DNA of 64,000 bases from Pseudomonas sivasensis (GTDB taxonomy: Bacteria; Pseudomonadota; Gammaproteobacteria; Pseudomonadales; Pseudomonadaceae). The translations under genes were made by a program, and so were the position numbers. Shown piece by piece: positions 17,043 through 25,108 of this stretch. Numbering within the stretch: the first letter of the stretch is position 1; each line of letters starts with the position of its first letter. The stretch spans positions 124,001 to 188,000 of the forward strand of contig NZ_JAAOWU010000013.1 of the NCBI RefSeq assembly GCF_013778505.1. Direction: 5' to 3'. Below the pieces are notes generated by a model, which was given only the letters and a program-made list of their open reading frames with translations, ran no database searches and was not told the DNA's origin.

Positions 17043-17066
17043 GAGTGGTCAAACTGAGTGGTCAAA
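17043..17066 (+). repeat. Right copy of terminal 24-bp motif
   Basis: gagtggtcaaac plus tgagtggtcaaa: identical to 3677-3700 except one base, same orientation, 62 bp inside the right att copy. Probable integrase arm sites. The region 16853-17042 holds nothing recognisable. Confidence 0.6.
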
Positions 17067-17090
17067 CCAAAAAATCAACAGACATAAAAA

Positions 17091-17124
17091 AACCCCGTAA
17101 ATCAAAGACTTACAGGGCTTTTAT
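17091..17124 (-). terminator. Element-borne terminator serving tRNA-Ser
   Basis: Stem ACCCCGTAA / TTACAGGG with one mismatch and a short loop; A-rich on the left, so it ends in a U tract when read on the minus strand. It lies inside the island directly downstream of the reconstituted tRNA-Ser gene and resembles the original terminator now displaced to 3556-3592. Confidence 0.55.
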
Positions 17125-17128
17125 TTGT

Positions 17129-17146
17129 ATGGCGGAGAGATAGGGA
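17129..17146 (-). repeat. Right attachment-site copy, inside tRNA-Ser
   Basis: Exact 18-bp match to 3600-3617. Here it is the 3' end of a complete tRNA, so integration left the tRNA functional. Confidence 0.85.
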
Positions 17147-17219
17147 TTCGAACCCTAGGTACCGGTGAAGGTACAACGGATTTCGAATCCGTCCCATTCG
17201 GCCACTCTGGCATCTCTCC
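17130..17219 (-). tRNA. tRNA-Ser (anticodon CGA)
   Basis: 90 nt with encoded CCA. Acceptor GGAGAGA pairs with TCTCTCC, the anticodon loop reads ATTCGAAAT (CGA, reads UCG codons), a long variable arm typical of serine tRNAs is present, and the T loop reads GTTCGAACC. It is the insertion target of the island on its left. Confidence 0.95.
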
Positions 17220-17302
17220 AACGGCGCGCATCATAACAGCATGATTCGTGGATGCAAAGCGCCTAAGCGATTTTTTTCCGTGCTATCAGATGCTTGCGTC
17301 GA

Positions 17303-18016
17303 TTACAGCGGTACGCCGAGACGATTGGCGACTTCTTCGTAAGCTTCGATAACGTCACCGAGGCCCTGGCGGAAGCGGTCTTTGTCCATCTTCTTCTTGG
17401 TGTCCTTGTCCCACAGGCGGCAGCCGTCCGGGCTGAATTCGTCGCCCAGGACGATGGAACCGTCGTGGAACACACCGAATTCCAGCTTGAAGTCCACCAG
17501 CAGCAGGCCTGCGTCGTCGAACAGCTTGCTCAGCACGTCGTTGACCTTGAGGGACAGCTCTTTCATGCGAGCCAGTTGCTCAGCGGTGCCCCAGCCAAAT
17601 GCCACTACGTGGGATTCGTTGATGAACGGGTCGCCCTTGGCGTCGTCCTTCAGGAACAGTTCGAACGTGTAAGGGTTGAGCTTGAGGCCCTCCTCCACAC
17701 CCAGGCGCTTGACCAAGCTGCCGGCGGCGTAGTTACGCACGACGCATTCGACCGGGATCATGTCCAGCTTCTTCACCAGGCACTCGTTGTCGCCCAGCAG
17801 TTTGTCGAATTGGGTCGGAATGCCGGCCTCTTCGAGTTTCTGCATGATGAAGGCGTTGAACTTGTTGTTCACCATCCCCTTGCGGTCCAGTTGTTCGATG
17901 CGCTTGCCGTCGAACGCCGAGGTGTCGTTGCGAAACAGCAGGATCAGGCGGTTGGCGTCGTCGGTCTTGTAAACCGACTTGGCCTTGCCGCGGTAGAGTT
18001 CTTCACGTTTTTCCAT
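17303..18016 (-). CDS. purC: Phosphoribosylaminoimidazole-succinocarboxamide synthase
   Basis: 237 residues, the usual length of the bacterial short form. It joins aspartate to CAIR with ATP in purine synthesis. Visible family marks are 'YRGKAKSVYKTD' near the start (ATP site), 'FNDTSAFD'-like 'RNDTSAFDGKR', 'ECVVRNYAAGSLVKR' and 'LVDFKLEFG' with 'VLGDEFSPDGCRLWD' for the substrate site. It is the last gene of the dapA-bamC-hydrolase-purC block, the order I recall for P. aeruginosa. Start supported by a conserved N-terminus. Confidence 0.97.
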   Translation of the reverse strand: MEKREELYRGKAKSVYKTDDANRLILLFRNDTSAFDGKRIEQLDRKGMVNNKFNAFIMQKLEEAGIPTQFDKLLGDNECLVKKLDMIPVECVVRNYAAGSLVKRLGVEEGLKLNPYTFELFLKDDAKGDPFINESHVVAFGWGTAEQLARMKELSLKVNDVLSKLFDDAGLLLVDFKLEFGVFHDGSIVLGDEFSPDGCRLWDKDTKKKMDKDRFRQGLGDVIEAYEEVANRLGVPL

Positions 18017-18043
18017 GATGGGCTCCGCTTTGAGTGAGGTGGG

Positions 18044-18802
18044 CTAGGCGATATGTCGCCAGTCGAGCCCTGAATCTTGATCGGCCAATTGCAGCCAGTC
18101 CGGGTCGCACCCGAGGGTGTCGACAAAACATTGCCGGGCAAGCGTCGGCAGGTTGTTCTTGCTGCTCAGGTGGGCCAGGACCAGGTGTTGCAGGTCTTGC
18201 CAGCCCAACTCATACACCAGGTACGCCGCCTGGTGGTTGTTCAAATGTCCCAGTTCGCCGCCCACCCGCTGCTTGAGAAAGTAGGGATAGTGACCGCGAG
18301 CCAGCAGGTCTCGGCAGTGGTTGGACTCGATCATCAAGGCATCGAGGTCGCGGTAACCGTCCAGCACCTTGGCGCAGTAGGAGCCCAGGTCGGTCAGCAC
18401 GCCGAAGCGTCGCTGGCCATCACTGAATACATACTGCGTCGGCTCCTGAGCGTCGTGCGCCACGGCAATCACATCAATGCTCAAGGCACCGATTTGCAGT
18501 TGCTCACCGCCAGCCAGGAAACCTGCGGGCTCAATGGGCTTGCGCATCCCGCGCAAGGTGCCGCGACTCAGGTACACCGGAAGATTGTAGCGCCGAGACA
18601 GCAAACCCACGCCATGCACGTGATCGGCATGTTCGTGGGTCACTAGAATAGCGCTCAGCTGCGTGGGGTGAACCCCCAGGCGCAGCAGGCGCCGCTCGGT
18701 TTCTTTTAACGAGAAACCACAATCCACCAGTACGTACGTGTCGTCGTGGGCGACCAGCGTGCCGTTCCCTTGGCTACCGCTACCGAGAACAGCAAAACGC
18801 AT
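18044..18802 (-). CDS. Metallo-beta-lactamase-fold hydrolase (YycJ/VicX-like)
   Basis: 252 residues. 'THEHADHVHG' (His56, His58, Asp60, His61) is the two-metal motif of this fold, with further ligands in the later His-containing segments ('VAHDAQEP', 'LAHLSSKNN'). Family members include nucleases and hydrolases of uncertain substrate; none can be singled out. It sits 4 bp after bamC and 27 bp before purC on the same strand, hence surely co-transcribed. Confidence 0.85.
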   Translation of the reverse strand: MRFAVLGSGSQGNGTLVAHDDTYVLVDCGFSLKETERRLLRLGVHPTQLSAILVTHEHADHVHGVGLLSRRYNLPVYLSRGTLRGMRKPIEPAGFLAGGEQLQIGALSIDVIAVAHDAQEPTQYVFSDGQRRFGVLTDLGSYCAKVLDGYRDLDALMIESNHCRDLLARGHYPYFLKQRVGGELGHLNNHQAAYLVYELGWQDLQHLVLAHLSSKNNLPTLARQCFVDTLGCDPDWLQLADQDSGLDWRHIA

Positions 18803-18806
18803 CGGA

Positions 18807-19922
18807 TCAGCCCAGGTTGTCCTGAATTACGCCCAACACTTTGCGGGCTGTTTCAGCCGGCGCAACGGTGTTGATGTTCTTCTCAACAGTGACTTGCACA
18901 GTCTCGCCAACCTTGCTCAAACGAACCTGATAACGCTCGGCGCGGGTCTCGATTTCTTCCTTGGTCGGCTGGCTGCCAAACAGCTTGCCGAAGAAACCAG
19001 GCTCGTCGTCTTTGCGCTCGGCCTTTTCAGCCACGTTGATGTAGTAGAGGCCGAGGCTACGGTTGATGTCTTCAACACGCCAAGGGCCTTGCTCCAACGC
19101 GCGACCGACGCTGGCCCAGGCGCGGTCCAGGTCTTCACCCAGGTTCAGCACCACGTTACCACTGCCGTCCTCGGTGAGGCTGACGCGGCTCGGGGTGTCG
19201 TAATCACGTGCGGCGAGCAGGGAAACGGAACCGCCCTTCTCGGAAATACGGCTCATGCTGGCCAGCATCTCGTCGACCAGTGCCGAGTCAACGCCGGTGT
19301 TGACCGAACGGTTGGTGAAGGCGACGTTGGCGGTGCTGCCGGCAGGACGCTCGGCACTCACCACGTAGACTTCACTGGTATTGCGCTGCACGCCTGGCTC
19401 GATGCGAACACGCACGCGGGCTTCGCTGTCAGCCGCTACACCACTGGCTTGCAAACGCTTGGCCATGGTGGCGGACAGTTCGCTGCCTTGCTGCCATGCC
19501 GTGGTGAATTCGCCGGTCTGCGGGCGCTGCTCGTCGATGCGGAAACCGTTGTCCTGGAAGAACTGCACCGCCACTGGCCAGACTTCGGCAGGTGGGCGCT
19601 GAGCAACGATCCAGCGGGAATCACCGCTCTTCTGGAGGCTGTAGTCGCTGGCATCCGCCACGGCCGAGATCGGCTGTGGACGTGGCACTACGTATTCACC
19701 CTTGGTGGTGTCGTCGGCAACGTTGCGTGGAATCGGCAGCAACGGGTCAAGACGCTTTGCAACGTTGACGTCTGGCGGCAACTGCATCGGTTTGGTTGCT
19801 TGTGCTTCCAGGTAATCGCTGCCGCGGTCACGGAAGTAGCCTTCCGGGCCCCAGATCCAACCGCAGCCACTGGTGCTGGAGATAATCAAGGCAAGTGCGG
19901 AAAGTCCGGCCAATCGCTTCAT
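18807..19922 (-). CDS. bamC: Outer membrane protein assembly factor BamC
   Basis: 371 residues from the ATG at 19922, chosen for the GAGGAAG site and the lipoprotein signal ending 'ISSTSGC' (Cys20). BamC is a lipoprotein of the BAM complex that inserts beta-barrel proteins into the outer membrane. After the signal come the unstructured BamD-binding stretch with 'PMQLPPDVNV' and two helix-grip domains, the second starting about residue 230. The frame is open 82 codons further upstream, but that part overlaps dapA and is not coding. It follows dapA by 17 bp. Confidence 0.93.
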   Translation of the reverse strand: MKRLAGLSALALIISSTSGCGWIWGPEGYFRDRGSDYLEAQATKPMQLPPDVNVAKRLDPLLPIPRNVADDTTKGEYVVPRPQPISAVADASDYSLQKSGDSRWIVAQRPPAEVWPVAVQFFQDNGFRIDEQRPQTGEFTTAWQQGSELSATMAKRLQASGVAADSEARVRVRIEPGVQRNTSEVYVVSAERPAGSTANVAFTNRSVNTGVDSALVDEMLASMSRISEKGGSVSLLAARDYDTPSRVSLTEDGSGNVVLNLGEDLDRAWASVGRALEQGPWRVEDINRSLGLYYINVAEKAERKDDEPGFFGKLFGSQPTKEEIETRAERYQVRLSKVGETVQVTVEKNINTVAPAETARKVLGVIQDNLG

Positions 19923-19939
19923 GCGTAGTGCTTCCTCAA

Positions 19940-20818
19940 TTAAACCAGGACGCCGGACTGGCGCAGGGCCTGTCGCAGCGGTTCGTGACAGGCTTCGCTG
20001 AGACGGGTGAGCGGCAGACGGATACCGTCCGGCATCAAGCCCATCTCGAACAGCGCCCATTTCACGGGAATAGGGTTGGATTCGATAAAGAGTGTCTTGT
20101 TGAGCGGCATCAGCTTCTCGTGGATCGCACGGGCGGTCACGGCGTCGCCAGCGATGGCAGCAGCGCACATGTCACTCATGGCACGTGGGGCCACGTTGGC
20201 GGTCACGGAGATGTTGCCCTTGCCACCCAGCAGAATCAGCTCGACAGCCGTGGCGTCGTCACCGGAATACAGCAGGAAGTCGCTGCTCACACCGGCCAGG
20301 ATGTCTTTGGCGCGCTGCAGGTCGCCAGTGGCTTCCTTGATGCCGATGATGTTCGGCACGGTGGACAGGCGGATCACGGTCTCGGCCTTCATATCGCACG
20401 CGGTACGACCCGGCACGTTATAGAGGATCTGCGGGATGTCGACGGCTTCGGCAATGGTGCGGAAGTGCTGGTACAGGCCTTCCTGGGTCGGCTTGTTGTA
20501 GTACGGAGTCACCAGCAGGCAGGCGTCGGCGCCAGCCTTCTTGGCGTTTTTGGTCAGCTCGATCGCTTCGCGCGTCGAGTTGGCACCCGTACCGGCGATC
20601 ACGGCGATGCGGCCCGCAACACGCTTGACCACGAACTCAATCACCTGGATGTGTTCTTCCACATCGAGGGTGGCCGACTCACCTGTGGTGCCGACCGCCA
20701 CAATGGCGTTGGTGCCTTCTTGCAGGTGGAAGTCCACCAGTTTGCCCAGGCTGTCCCAGTCGAGATGACCTTGTGCATCCATGGGTGTGACCAGTGCCAC
20801 CATACTGCCCGCAATCAT
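19940..20818 (-). CDS. dapA: 4-hydroxy-tetrahydrodipicolinate synthase
   Basis: 292 residues, the family norm. It condenses pyruvate with aspartate semialdehyde, the first step toward lysine and diaminopimelate. Key residues are at the E. coli positions: Thr44-Thr45 in 'GTTGES', Tyr133 in 'ILYNVPGR' and the Schiff-base Lys161 in 'GIKEATGD'. The start at 20818 has AGGAG upstream; the longer frame to 20950 lacks support. First gene of the dapA-bamC-hydrolase-purC transcript. Confidence 0.97.
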   Translation of the reverse strand: MIAGSMVALVTPMDAQGHLDWDSLGKLVDFHLQEGTNAIVAVGTTGESATLDVEEHIQVIEFVVKRVAGRIAVIAGTGANSTREAIELTKNAKKAGADACLLVTPYYNKPTQEGLYQHFRTIAEAVDIPQILYNVPGRTACDMKAETVIRLSTVPNIIGIKEATGDLQRAKDILAGVSSDFLLYSGDDATAVELILLGGKGNISVTANVAPRAMSDMCAAAIAGDAVTARAIHEKLMPLNKTLFIESNPIPVKWALFEMGLMPDGIRLPLTRLSEACHEPLRQALRQSGVLV

Positions 20819-21090
20819 GCAACCGCTCCTGCCGGAAAAAGAGAGCCGTAATGGTACTGGCGCCAAGATGCTTGTACAAGCGAAGTACCGCGTGAGGATG
20901 CGTTCTGGGGCAACTAAACGATGGGCAATGCCATCATTGGACGAAAGCATGGGTTACAGCAGGCTGGAATCACGCCGTTCACGTAATGAAAACGCCACCT
21001 CCTATCCCTTGGCGGCGCTTTTCGCTACCCTTCATGCTTTGATCGATACGGCCCTCATGGTATCGACCGCTCATCGTTTAGGAAGGCTGC

Positions 21091-21651
21091 ATGTCCACCC
21101 CCACAGTTCGCGAACAATTCCTTGTTATCAGTGCCCTCGGCGCCAACCCCATGGAGCTGACGAACGTCCTGTGCCGCGCCAGCCATGAAAACCGCTGCGC
21201 CGTCGTGACCTCCCGCCTGACACGCCATGGCGAGTGCAGTGCGCTGGTCCTCCAGATCTCCGGCACCTGGGACGCCCTGGCACGCCTGGAAACCGGCCTG
21301 CCGGGCCTGGCCAAGAAACATGACTTCACCGTCAATGTAGTGCGTAGCGCCGCGCTGGAAAACCGTCCCCAGGCCCTGCCTTATGTGGCTTACGTCAGCT
21401 CGGCGTACCGCTCGGACATCGTCAACGAGTTGTGCCAGTTCTTTATCGACCATAACGTCGAACTGGAAAACCTGACCTGCGACACCTACCAGGCCCCGCA
21501 AACCGGCGGCACCATGCTCAACGCCACTTTCACCGTGACCCTGCCAGCCGGTGTGCAGATCAGTTGGCTGCGCGACCAGTTCCTGGATTTCGCCGACGCA
21601 CTGAACCTCGACGCGTTGATCGAACCATGGCGCCCACAGAACCCAATGTAA
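21091..21651 (+). CDS. GcvR-like ACT-domain regulator
   Basis: 186 residues with two ACT-type regulatory folds: about 8-80 ('LVISALGANPMELTNVLCRA') and 90-170 ('RSDIVNELCQFFIDHNVELE'). This is the layout of GcvR, the glycine-cleavage repressor partner, which has no DNA-binding domain of its own. It starts with ATG and is followed by bcp after 10 bp, so the two form an operon divergent from dapA. In other pseudomonads the same trio is kept. The gap 20819-21090 has no gene. Confidence 0.85.
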   Translation: MSTPTVREQFLVISALGANPMELTNVLCRASHENRCAVVTSRLTRHGECSALVLQISGTWDALARLETGLPGLAKKHDFTVNVVRSAALENRPQALPYVAYVSSAYRSDIVNELCQFFIDHNVELENLTCDTYQAPQTGGTMLNATFTVTLPAGVQISWLRDQFLDFADALNLDALIEPWRPQNPM

Positions 21652-21661
21652 GGAAGTATTC

Positions 21662-22135
21662 ATGGCAGTAGTCATCGACCAACCCATAGCCGACTTCGAA
21701 GCCCAGGCCACCAGCGGCCAGACTTTTAGCCTTGCGGCCCTCAAGGGTAAGCAGGTGGTGATCTACTTCTATCCGAAGGACAGCACCCCCGGCTGCACCA
21801 CTGAAGGCCAAGGCTTCCGTGACCAGTATGCGGCGTTCCAAGCGGCCAACACTGAAGTGTTTGGCGTGTCGCGCGACAGCGTGAAGTCCCACGAGAACTT
21901 CAAAGGCAAGCAGGAATTCCCTTTCGAGCTGATCAGCGACAAAGACGAGGCGGTTTGCCAGCTGTTTGATGTGATCAAACTGAAGAAGCTTTACGGCAAG
22001 GAATACTTGGGTGTGGATCGCAGCACCTTCCTGATCGACAAGGAAGGCGTGCTGCGCCAGGAATGGCGTGGCGTAAAAGTGCCAGGGCATGTGGATGCTG
22101 TACTGACAGCAGCGCAGGCTTTGAATAAGGCCTGA
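21662..22135 (+). CDS. bcp: Peroxiredoxin, Bcp/PrxQ family
   Basis: 157 residues, a thiol peroxidase that reduces hydroperoxides in the cytoplasm. The peroxidatic Cys45 lies in 'STPGCTTEG'. The position five residues on, Cys50 in the E. coli enzyme, is Gln here, so the classic C45/C50 pair is missing; the only other Cys is residue 99 ('EAVCQLFD'). The protein may use Cys99 as resolving thiol or work as a one-Cys enzyme. ATG after AAGGAAG. Confidence 0.93.
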   Translation: MAVVIDQPIADFEAQATSGQTFSLAALKGKQVVIYFYPKDSTPGCTTEGQGFRDQYAAFQAANTEVFGVSRDSVKSHENFKGKQEFPFELISDKDEAVCQLFDVIKLKKLYGKEYLGVDRSTFLIDKEGVLRQEWRGVKVPGHVDAVLTAAQALNKA

Positions 22136-22144
22136 AAATGTGAG

Positions 22145-22164
22145 AGGGGGAGCAGGCTCCCCCT
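22145..22164. terminator. Bidirectional terminator between bcp and the AI-2E-family gene
   Basis: AGGGGGAG / CTCCCCCT stem with a CAGG loop, then TTTCCGTTT; serves the convergent genes on either side. Confidence 0.75.
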
Positions 22165-22171
22165 TTCCGTT

Positions 22172-23245
22172 TCAGAGCAAAGGCGCCACCACTGGCTCCT
22201 GCCGCGGCCACGCATCCAGCACTGCCTTGAACAGCGTTGCCAGGGGAATCGCAAAGAACACCCCCCAGAATCCCCATAGCCCACCAAACAACAATACCGC
22301 GCAAATGATCGCCACCGGATGCAGGTTGACCGCCTCCGAGAAGAGCAACGGCACCAGCACGTTGCCATCCAGGGTCTGGATGATCCCGTACACCGCCATC
22401 AGGTAAATGAACTGGTCGCTCCAGCCCCACTGGAACAAAGCGATCAGCGTCACTGGTACCGTCACCACTACCGCGCCGACATAGGGCACCACCACTGAAA
22501 TACCGACTAGCAATGCCAAGAGGGCCGCGTAATTCAGGTCCAGGGCAATAAAAGCGATGTAGGTAACGCCGCCGCAGATAATGATCTCGATGACTTTGCC
22601 ACGAATGTAGTTGGCGATCTGCCGGTTCATTTCCTCGGCAACCCGAGTAATCAGCGCTCGCTCACGCGGCAGGTAGCCACTCACCCAGCGACCAATCATT
22701 GCGCGATCCTTGAGAAAGAAGAACACCAGGATCGGGACAAGCACCAGGTAGATCATGATATTGACCAGCAGCGGCAAGCTGGACAGGGAAAACGTCAGCG
22801 CCCATTGCCCGAATTTCCCGATTTCGCCGCGCGCCACTTCAATGGCCTGCAACACCTGCTCATCCGATACCAGATGCGGGTAGCGCTCCGGCAACAGCAG
22901 CAACAGCGACTGCCACTTGGCGAGCATGCCCGGCAACTCGTTGAACAGCGTTATCAGTTGGTGCCACAGCAGCGGCAACACCACCACGATAAACACCACC
23001 AGCAGGCCCATGAACAAGGCGAAGACCAGCCCCACTGCCGCACCGCCTGGCAAGCGCAAACGCTCAAGGGTGTTGACCAGGCCCTGCATCAGGTAAGCGA
23101 GCACCATCCCCGCAAGTACGGGCGCCAGCATGCCACCCAAGGTGAGGACTGCGGTAAAGGCCAAAAACAACAGGACGGCTAGTACCACGGCTTCTTCATC
23201 AGAGAAGTAGCGCTGGATCCAGTCTCGTAACACTTTGAACATCAA
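22172..23245 (-). CDS. AI-2E family (PerM-like) membrane transporter
   Basis: 357 residues with about eight hydrophobic segments in the family pattern: pairs near 15-50 and 60-85, a long soluble part (90-140), and a C-terminal cluster of segments after 'IRGKVIEIIICGGVTYI'. The conserved 'VPYVGAVVVTVPV' and 'PLLFSEAVNLHPVAII' are visible. Members export autoinducer-2 or other small solutes, or ions; substrate unknown here. It is followed upstream by the TusA-like gene on the same strand, 27 bp away. Confidence 0.88.
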   Translation of the reverse strand: MMFKVLRDWIQRYFSDEEAVVLAVLLFLAFTAVLTLGGMLAPVLAGMVLAYLMQGLVNTLERLRLPGGAAVGLVFALFMGLLVVFIVVVLPLLWHQLITLFNELPGMLAKWQSLLLLLPERYPHLVSDEQVLQAIEVARGEIGKFGQWALTFSLSSLPLLVNIMIYLVLVPILVFFFLKDRAMIGRWVSGYLPRERALITRVAEEMNRQIANYIRGKVIEIIICGGVTYIAFIALDLNYAALLALLVGISVVVPYVGAVVVTVPVTLIALFQWGWSDQFIYLMAVYGIIQTLDGNVLVPLLFSEAVNLHPVAIICAVLLFGGLWGFWGVFFAIPLATLFKAVLDAWPRQEPVVAPLL

Positions 23246-23272
23246 TCAACCTCGGGTGGTAGGGGCAACGGC

Positions 23273-23512
23273 TCAGGCCTTGCGCAACCAGTAACGGTAC
23301 ACACCGGCGGCATCTTCTTCATGCAACAACGTGTGGCCGGCCAGTTTGGCAAATGTGCGGAAATCCCTCTGGGAACCTGCGTCCGTTGCGATCACCTTGA
23401 GCACGGCACCGCTGGTCAATCGGTTGAGTTCCAGCTTGGCCTTGAGCAAGGGCAACGGGCAATTGAGGCCGCTGGCGTCGAGCTCGGCATCAAAGGCTAC
23501 AGCGTCGGTCAT
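23273..23512 (-). CDS. TusA-family sulfur carrier
   Basis: 79 residues. The family's sulfur-accepting Cys18 is in 'DASGLNCPLPLLKAK' (CPxP motif), followed by the two-strand, two-helix fold with 'SQRDFRTFAKLAGHTL'. Proteins of this type hand sulfane sulfur on, for tRNA thiolation or other uses. It is co-oriented with the AI-2E gene, and bepA runs divergently 90 bp away. Whether it is TusA itself or a paralogue is not certain. Confidence 0.88.
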   Translation of the reverse strand: MTDAVAFDAELDASGLNCPLPLLKAKLELNRLTSGAVLKVIATDAGSQRDFRTFAKLAGHTLLHEEDAAGVYRYWLRKA

Positions 23513-23601
23513 GGTTTTACTCCGGGCAAGCGTTCGGGGTGCTTAGAATATCTGGTCCGAAGCTCAGTGTCCGGCTACAGTAAGCTCTTTGTCGAAAGGC
23601 T

Positions 23602-25041
23602 ATGTGCATGACTTTTTTGCGCCCCACCCTGCTGACGCTGGCTTGCCTGCTGGCCTCTCCAGGCTTCGCTGACGACCTGCCGTCGCTTGGCGACGCCAGT
23701 TCTGCCATTGTCTCGCCACAACAGGAATTCCAACTGGGCCGTGCCTGGCTGGCCTACCTGCGTGGGCAGGTTTCCCAACTGAACGACCCGCAACTCAAAG
23801 ACTACGTCGAAACCAGCGTGTATAAGCTGGTAGAAACCAGCCAGGTGAACGACCGACGTCTGGAGTTCATCCTGATCAACAGCCCGCAACTCAACGCGTT
23901 TGCCGCGCCAGGCGGTATCGTCGGCGTGAACGGCGGCCTGTTCCTCAACGCCCAGACCGAAGGAGAATACGCCTCGGTGCTGGCGCACGAATTGGCTCAC
24001 TTGTCGCAGCGTCACTTCGCCCGTGGCGTTGAAGCGCAGCAGCGCATGCAGATCCCGATGATGGCTGCTCTCCTCGGTGGCATCATCGCGGCAGCCGCCG
24101 GCGCAGGTGATGCGGGCATTGCTGCGATCGCCGGCACCCAGGCGGCGGCGATCCAGGAACAACGGCGGTTCTCTCGGCAGAATGAACAAGAGGCTGACCG
24201 TATCGGTATCGTCAATCTGGAGAAAGCCGGCTACGACCCGCGCTCCATGCCGACCATGTTCGAGCGCTTGGGGCGTCAATACCGCTTCGACGCCAAGCCA
24301 CCAGAATTCCTGTTGACGCACCCGGTCACTGAATCGCGGATCGCCGACACCCGAAACCGAGCCGAGCAATCCAAGCCCGGCGGAAAGGAAGACAGCCTGC
24401 GCTATCAACTGATTCGCGCACGGGTGCAGCTGCAATATGAGGACACCTCAGGACTCGCCGCCAAACGCTTCCAGGCGCAACTGGACGAGAATCCGAAAAA
24501 CGATGTGGCGCGTTATGGCCTGGCCATCGCCCAAATCAAGGCCTCACAATTCAAGCAAGCGAGAGATAGCCTGCAACCGCTGCTGGCCAAAGCGCCCAAT
24601 GACATCACTTATAACCTGGCGCAAATCCAGCTGGACATAGACAACAGCCGTCTAGCCGACGCCCAGCAACGCACGGATCGGATGCTGACCCAATACCCCG
24701 GCAACTATCCGCTGAATCAGATCCGAGTCGACCTGCTGCTTAAACAAAATCGTACCGCGGATGCGGAAAAGGCCCTGGATGGCCTGCTCAAGTCTCGTCC
24801 GGACGATCCGGACGTGTGGTATCAAGTCGCCGAGACACGCGGGTTATCCGGCAACATCATCGGCCTGCACCAGGCGCGCGCTGAATACTTTGCTCTGGTG
24901 GGCGACTTCCAGCAGGCGATTCAGCAACTGGACTTCGCCAAACGCCGCGCCGGCAGTAACTTTCCATTGTCGTCACGTATCGACGCACGCCAGCGTGAGC
25001 TGATCGAACAGGAACGCCTGGTAAAAGGGATGATGAGCTAA
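23602..25041 (+). CDS. bepA: Periplasmic M48 metalloprotease, BepA/YfgC type
   Basis: 479 residues with a cleavable signal (about 1-23). The zinc motif 'HELAH' lies at 129-133, with the third ligand in 'NEQEADRIG' near 195. Residues 255-470 carry TPR repeats ('YGLAIAQIKASQFKQARDSL', 'WYQVAETRGLSG'). The family removes or helps fold misassembled outer-membrane proteins such as LptD. An internal ATG at codon 3 may be the actual start. It lies head-to-head with the TusA-like gene and tail-to-tail with mucD, another envelope quality-control protease. Confidence 0.9.
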   Translation: MCMTFLRPTLLTLACLLASPGFADDLPSLGDASSAIVSPQQEFQLGRAWLAYLRGQVSQLNDPQLKDYVETSVYKLVETSQVNDRRLEFILINSPQLNAFAAPGGIVGVNGGLFLNAQTEGEYASVLAHELAHLSQRHFARGVEAQQRMQIPMMAALLGGIIAAAAGAGDAGIAAIAGTQAAAIQEQRRFSRQNEQEADRIGIVNLEKAGYDPRSMPTMFERLGRQYRFDAKPPEFLLTHPVTESRIADTRNRAEQSKPGGKEDSLRYQLIRARVQLQYEDTSGLAAKRFQAQLDENPKNDVARYGLAIAQIKASQFKQARDSLQPLLAKAPNDITYNLAQIQLDIDNSRLADAQQRTDRMLTQYPGNYPLNQIRVDLLLKQNRTADAEKALDGLLKSRPDDPDVWYQVAETRGLSGNIIGLHQARAEYFALVGDFQQAIQQLDFAKRRAGSNFPLSSRIDARQRELIEQERLVKGMMS

Positions 25042-25054
25042 ACCCATCACCCAC

Positions 25055-25095
25055 AAAAAAGCCCCGCCATCGTTGACCGACGGCGGGGCTTTTTA
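25055..25095. terminator. Bidirectional terminator between bepA and mucD
   Basis: AAAAGCCCCGCC / GGCGGGGCTTTT stem around a 14-base loop that can extend through CGTTGACCGACG, with T tracts on both strands. Confidence 0.85.
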
Positions 25096-25108
25096 TTGGC
25101 TTAGCGGA

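Larger units (their letters stand above)
3600..17146. mobile_element. Integrative element in tRNA-Ser(CGA), about 13.5 kb
   Basis: Bounded by an 18-bp direct repeat of the tRNA-Ser 3' end. Near each end, and in the same orientation, is a near-identical 24-bp tandem motif (3677-3700 and 17043-17066). The segment has a tyrosine integrase at its left end, a second small recombinase, many short unassigned genes and a SIR2/DUF2971 cargo, and is visibly AT-richer than the flanks. No conjugation, capsid or packaging genes are visible, so it looks like a cargo island or a phage-satellite-sized element and not a prophage or ICE. The integrase sits by the displaced tRNA fragment, not by the intact tRNA. 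Confidence 0.85.

Noticed and set aside
3600..17146. Reading the island as a prophage or ICE
   Set aside because: No capsid, terminase, lysis, relaxase or type IV secretion genes are visible.
18738..19928. 396-codon plus-strand frame over bamC
   Set aside because: Antisense shadow of a GC-rich gene; no ribosome site and composition follows the third-codon bias of bamC.
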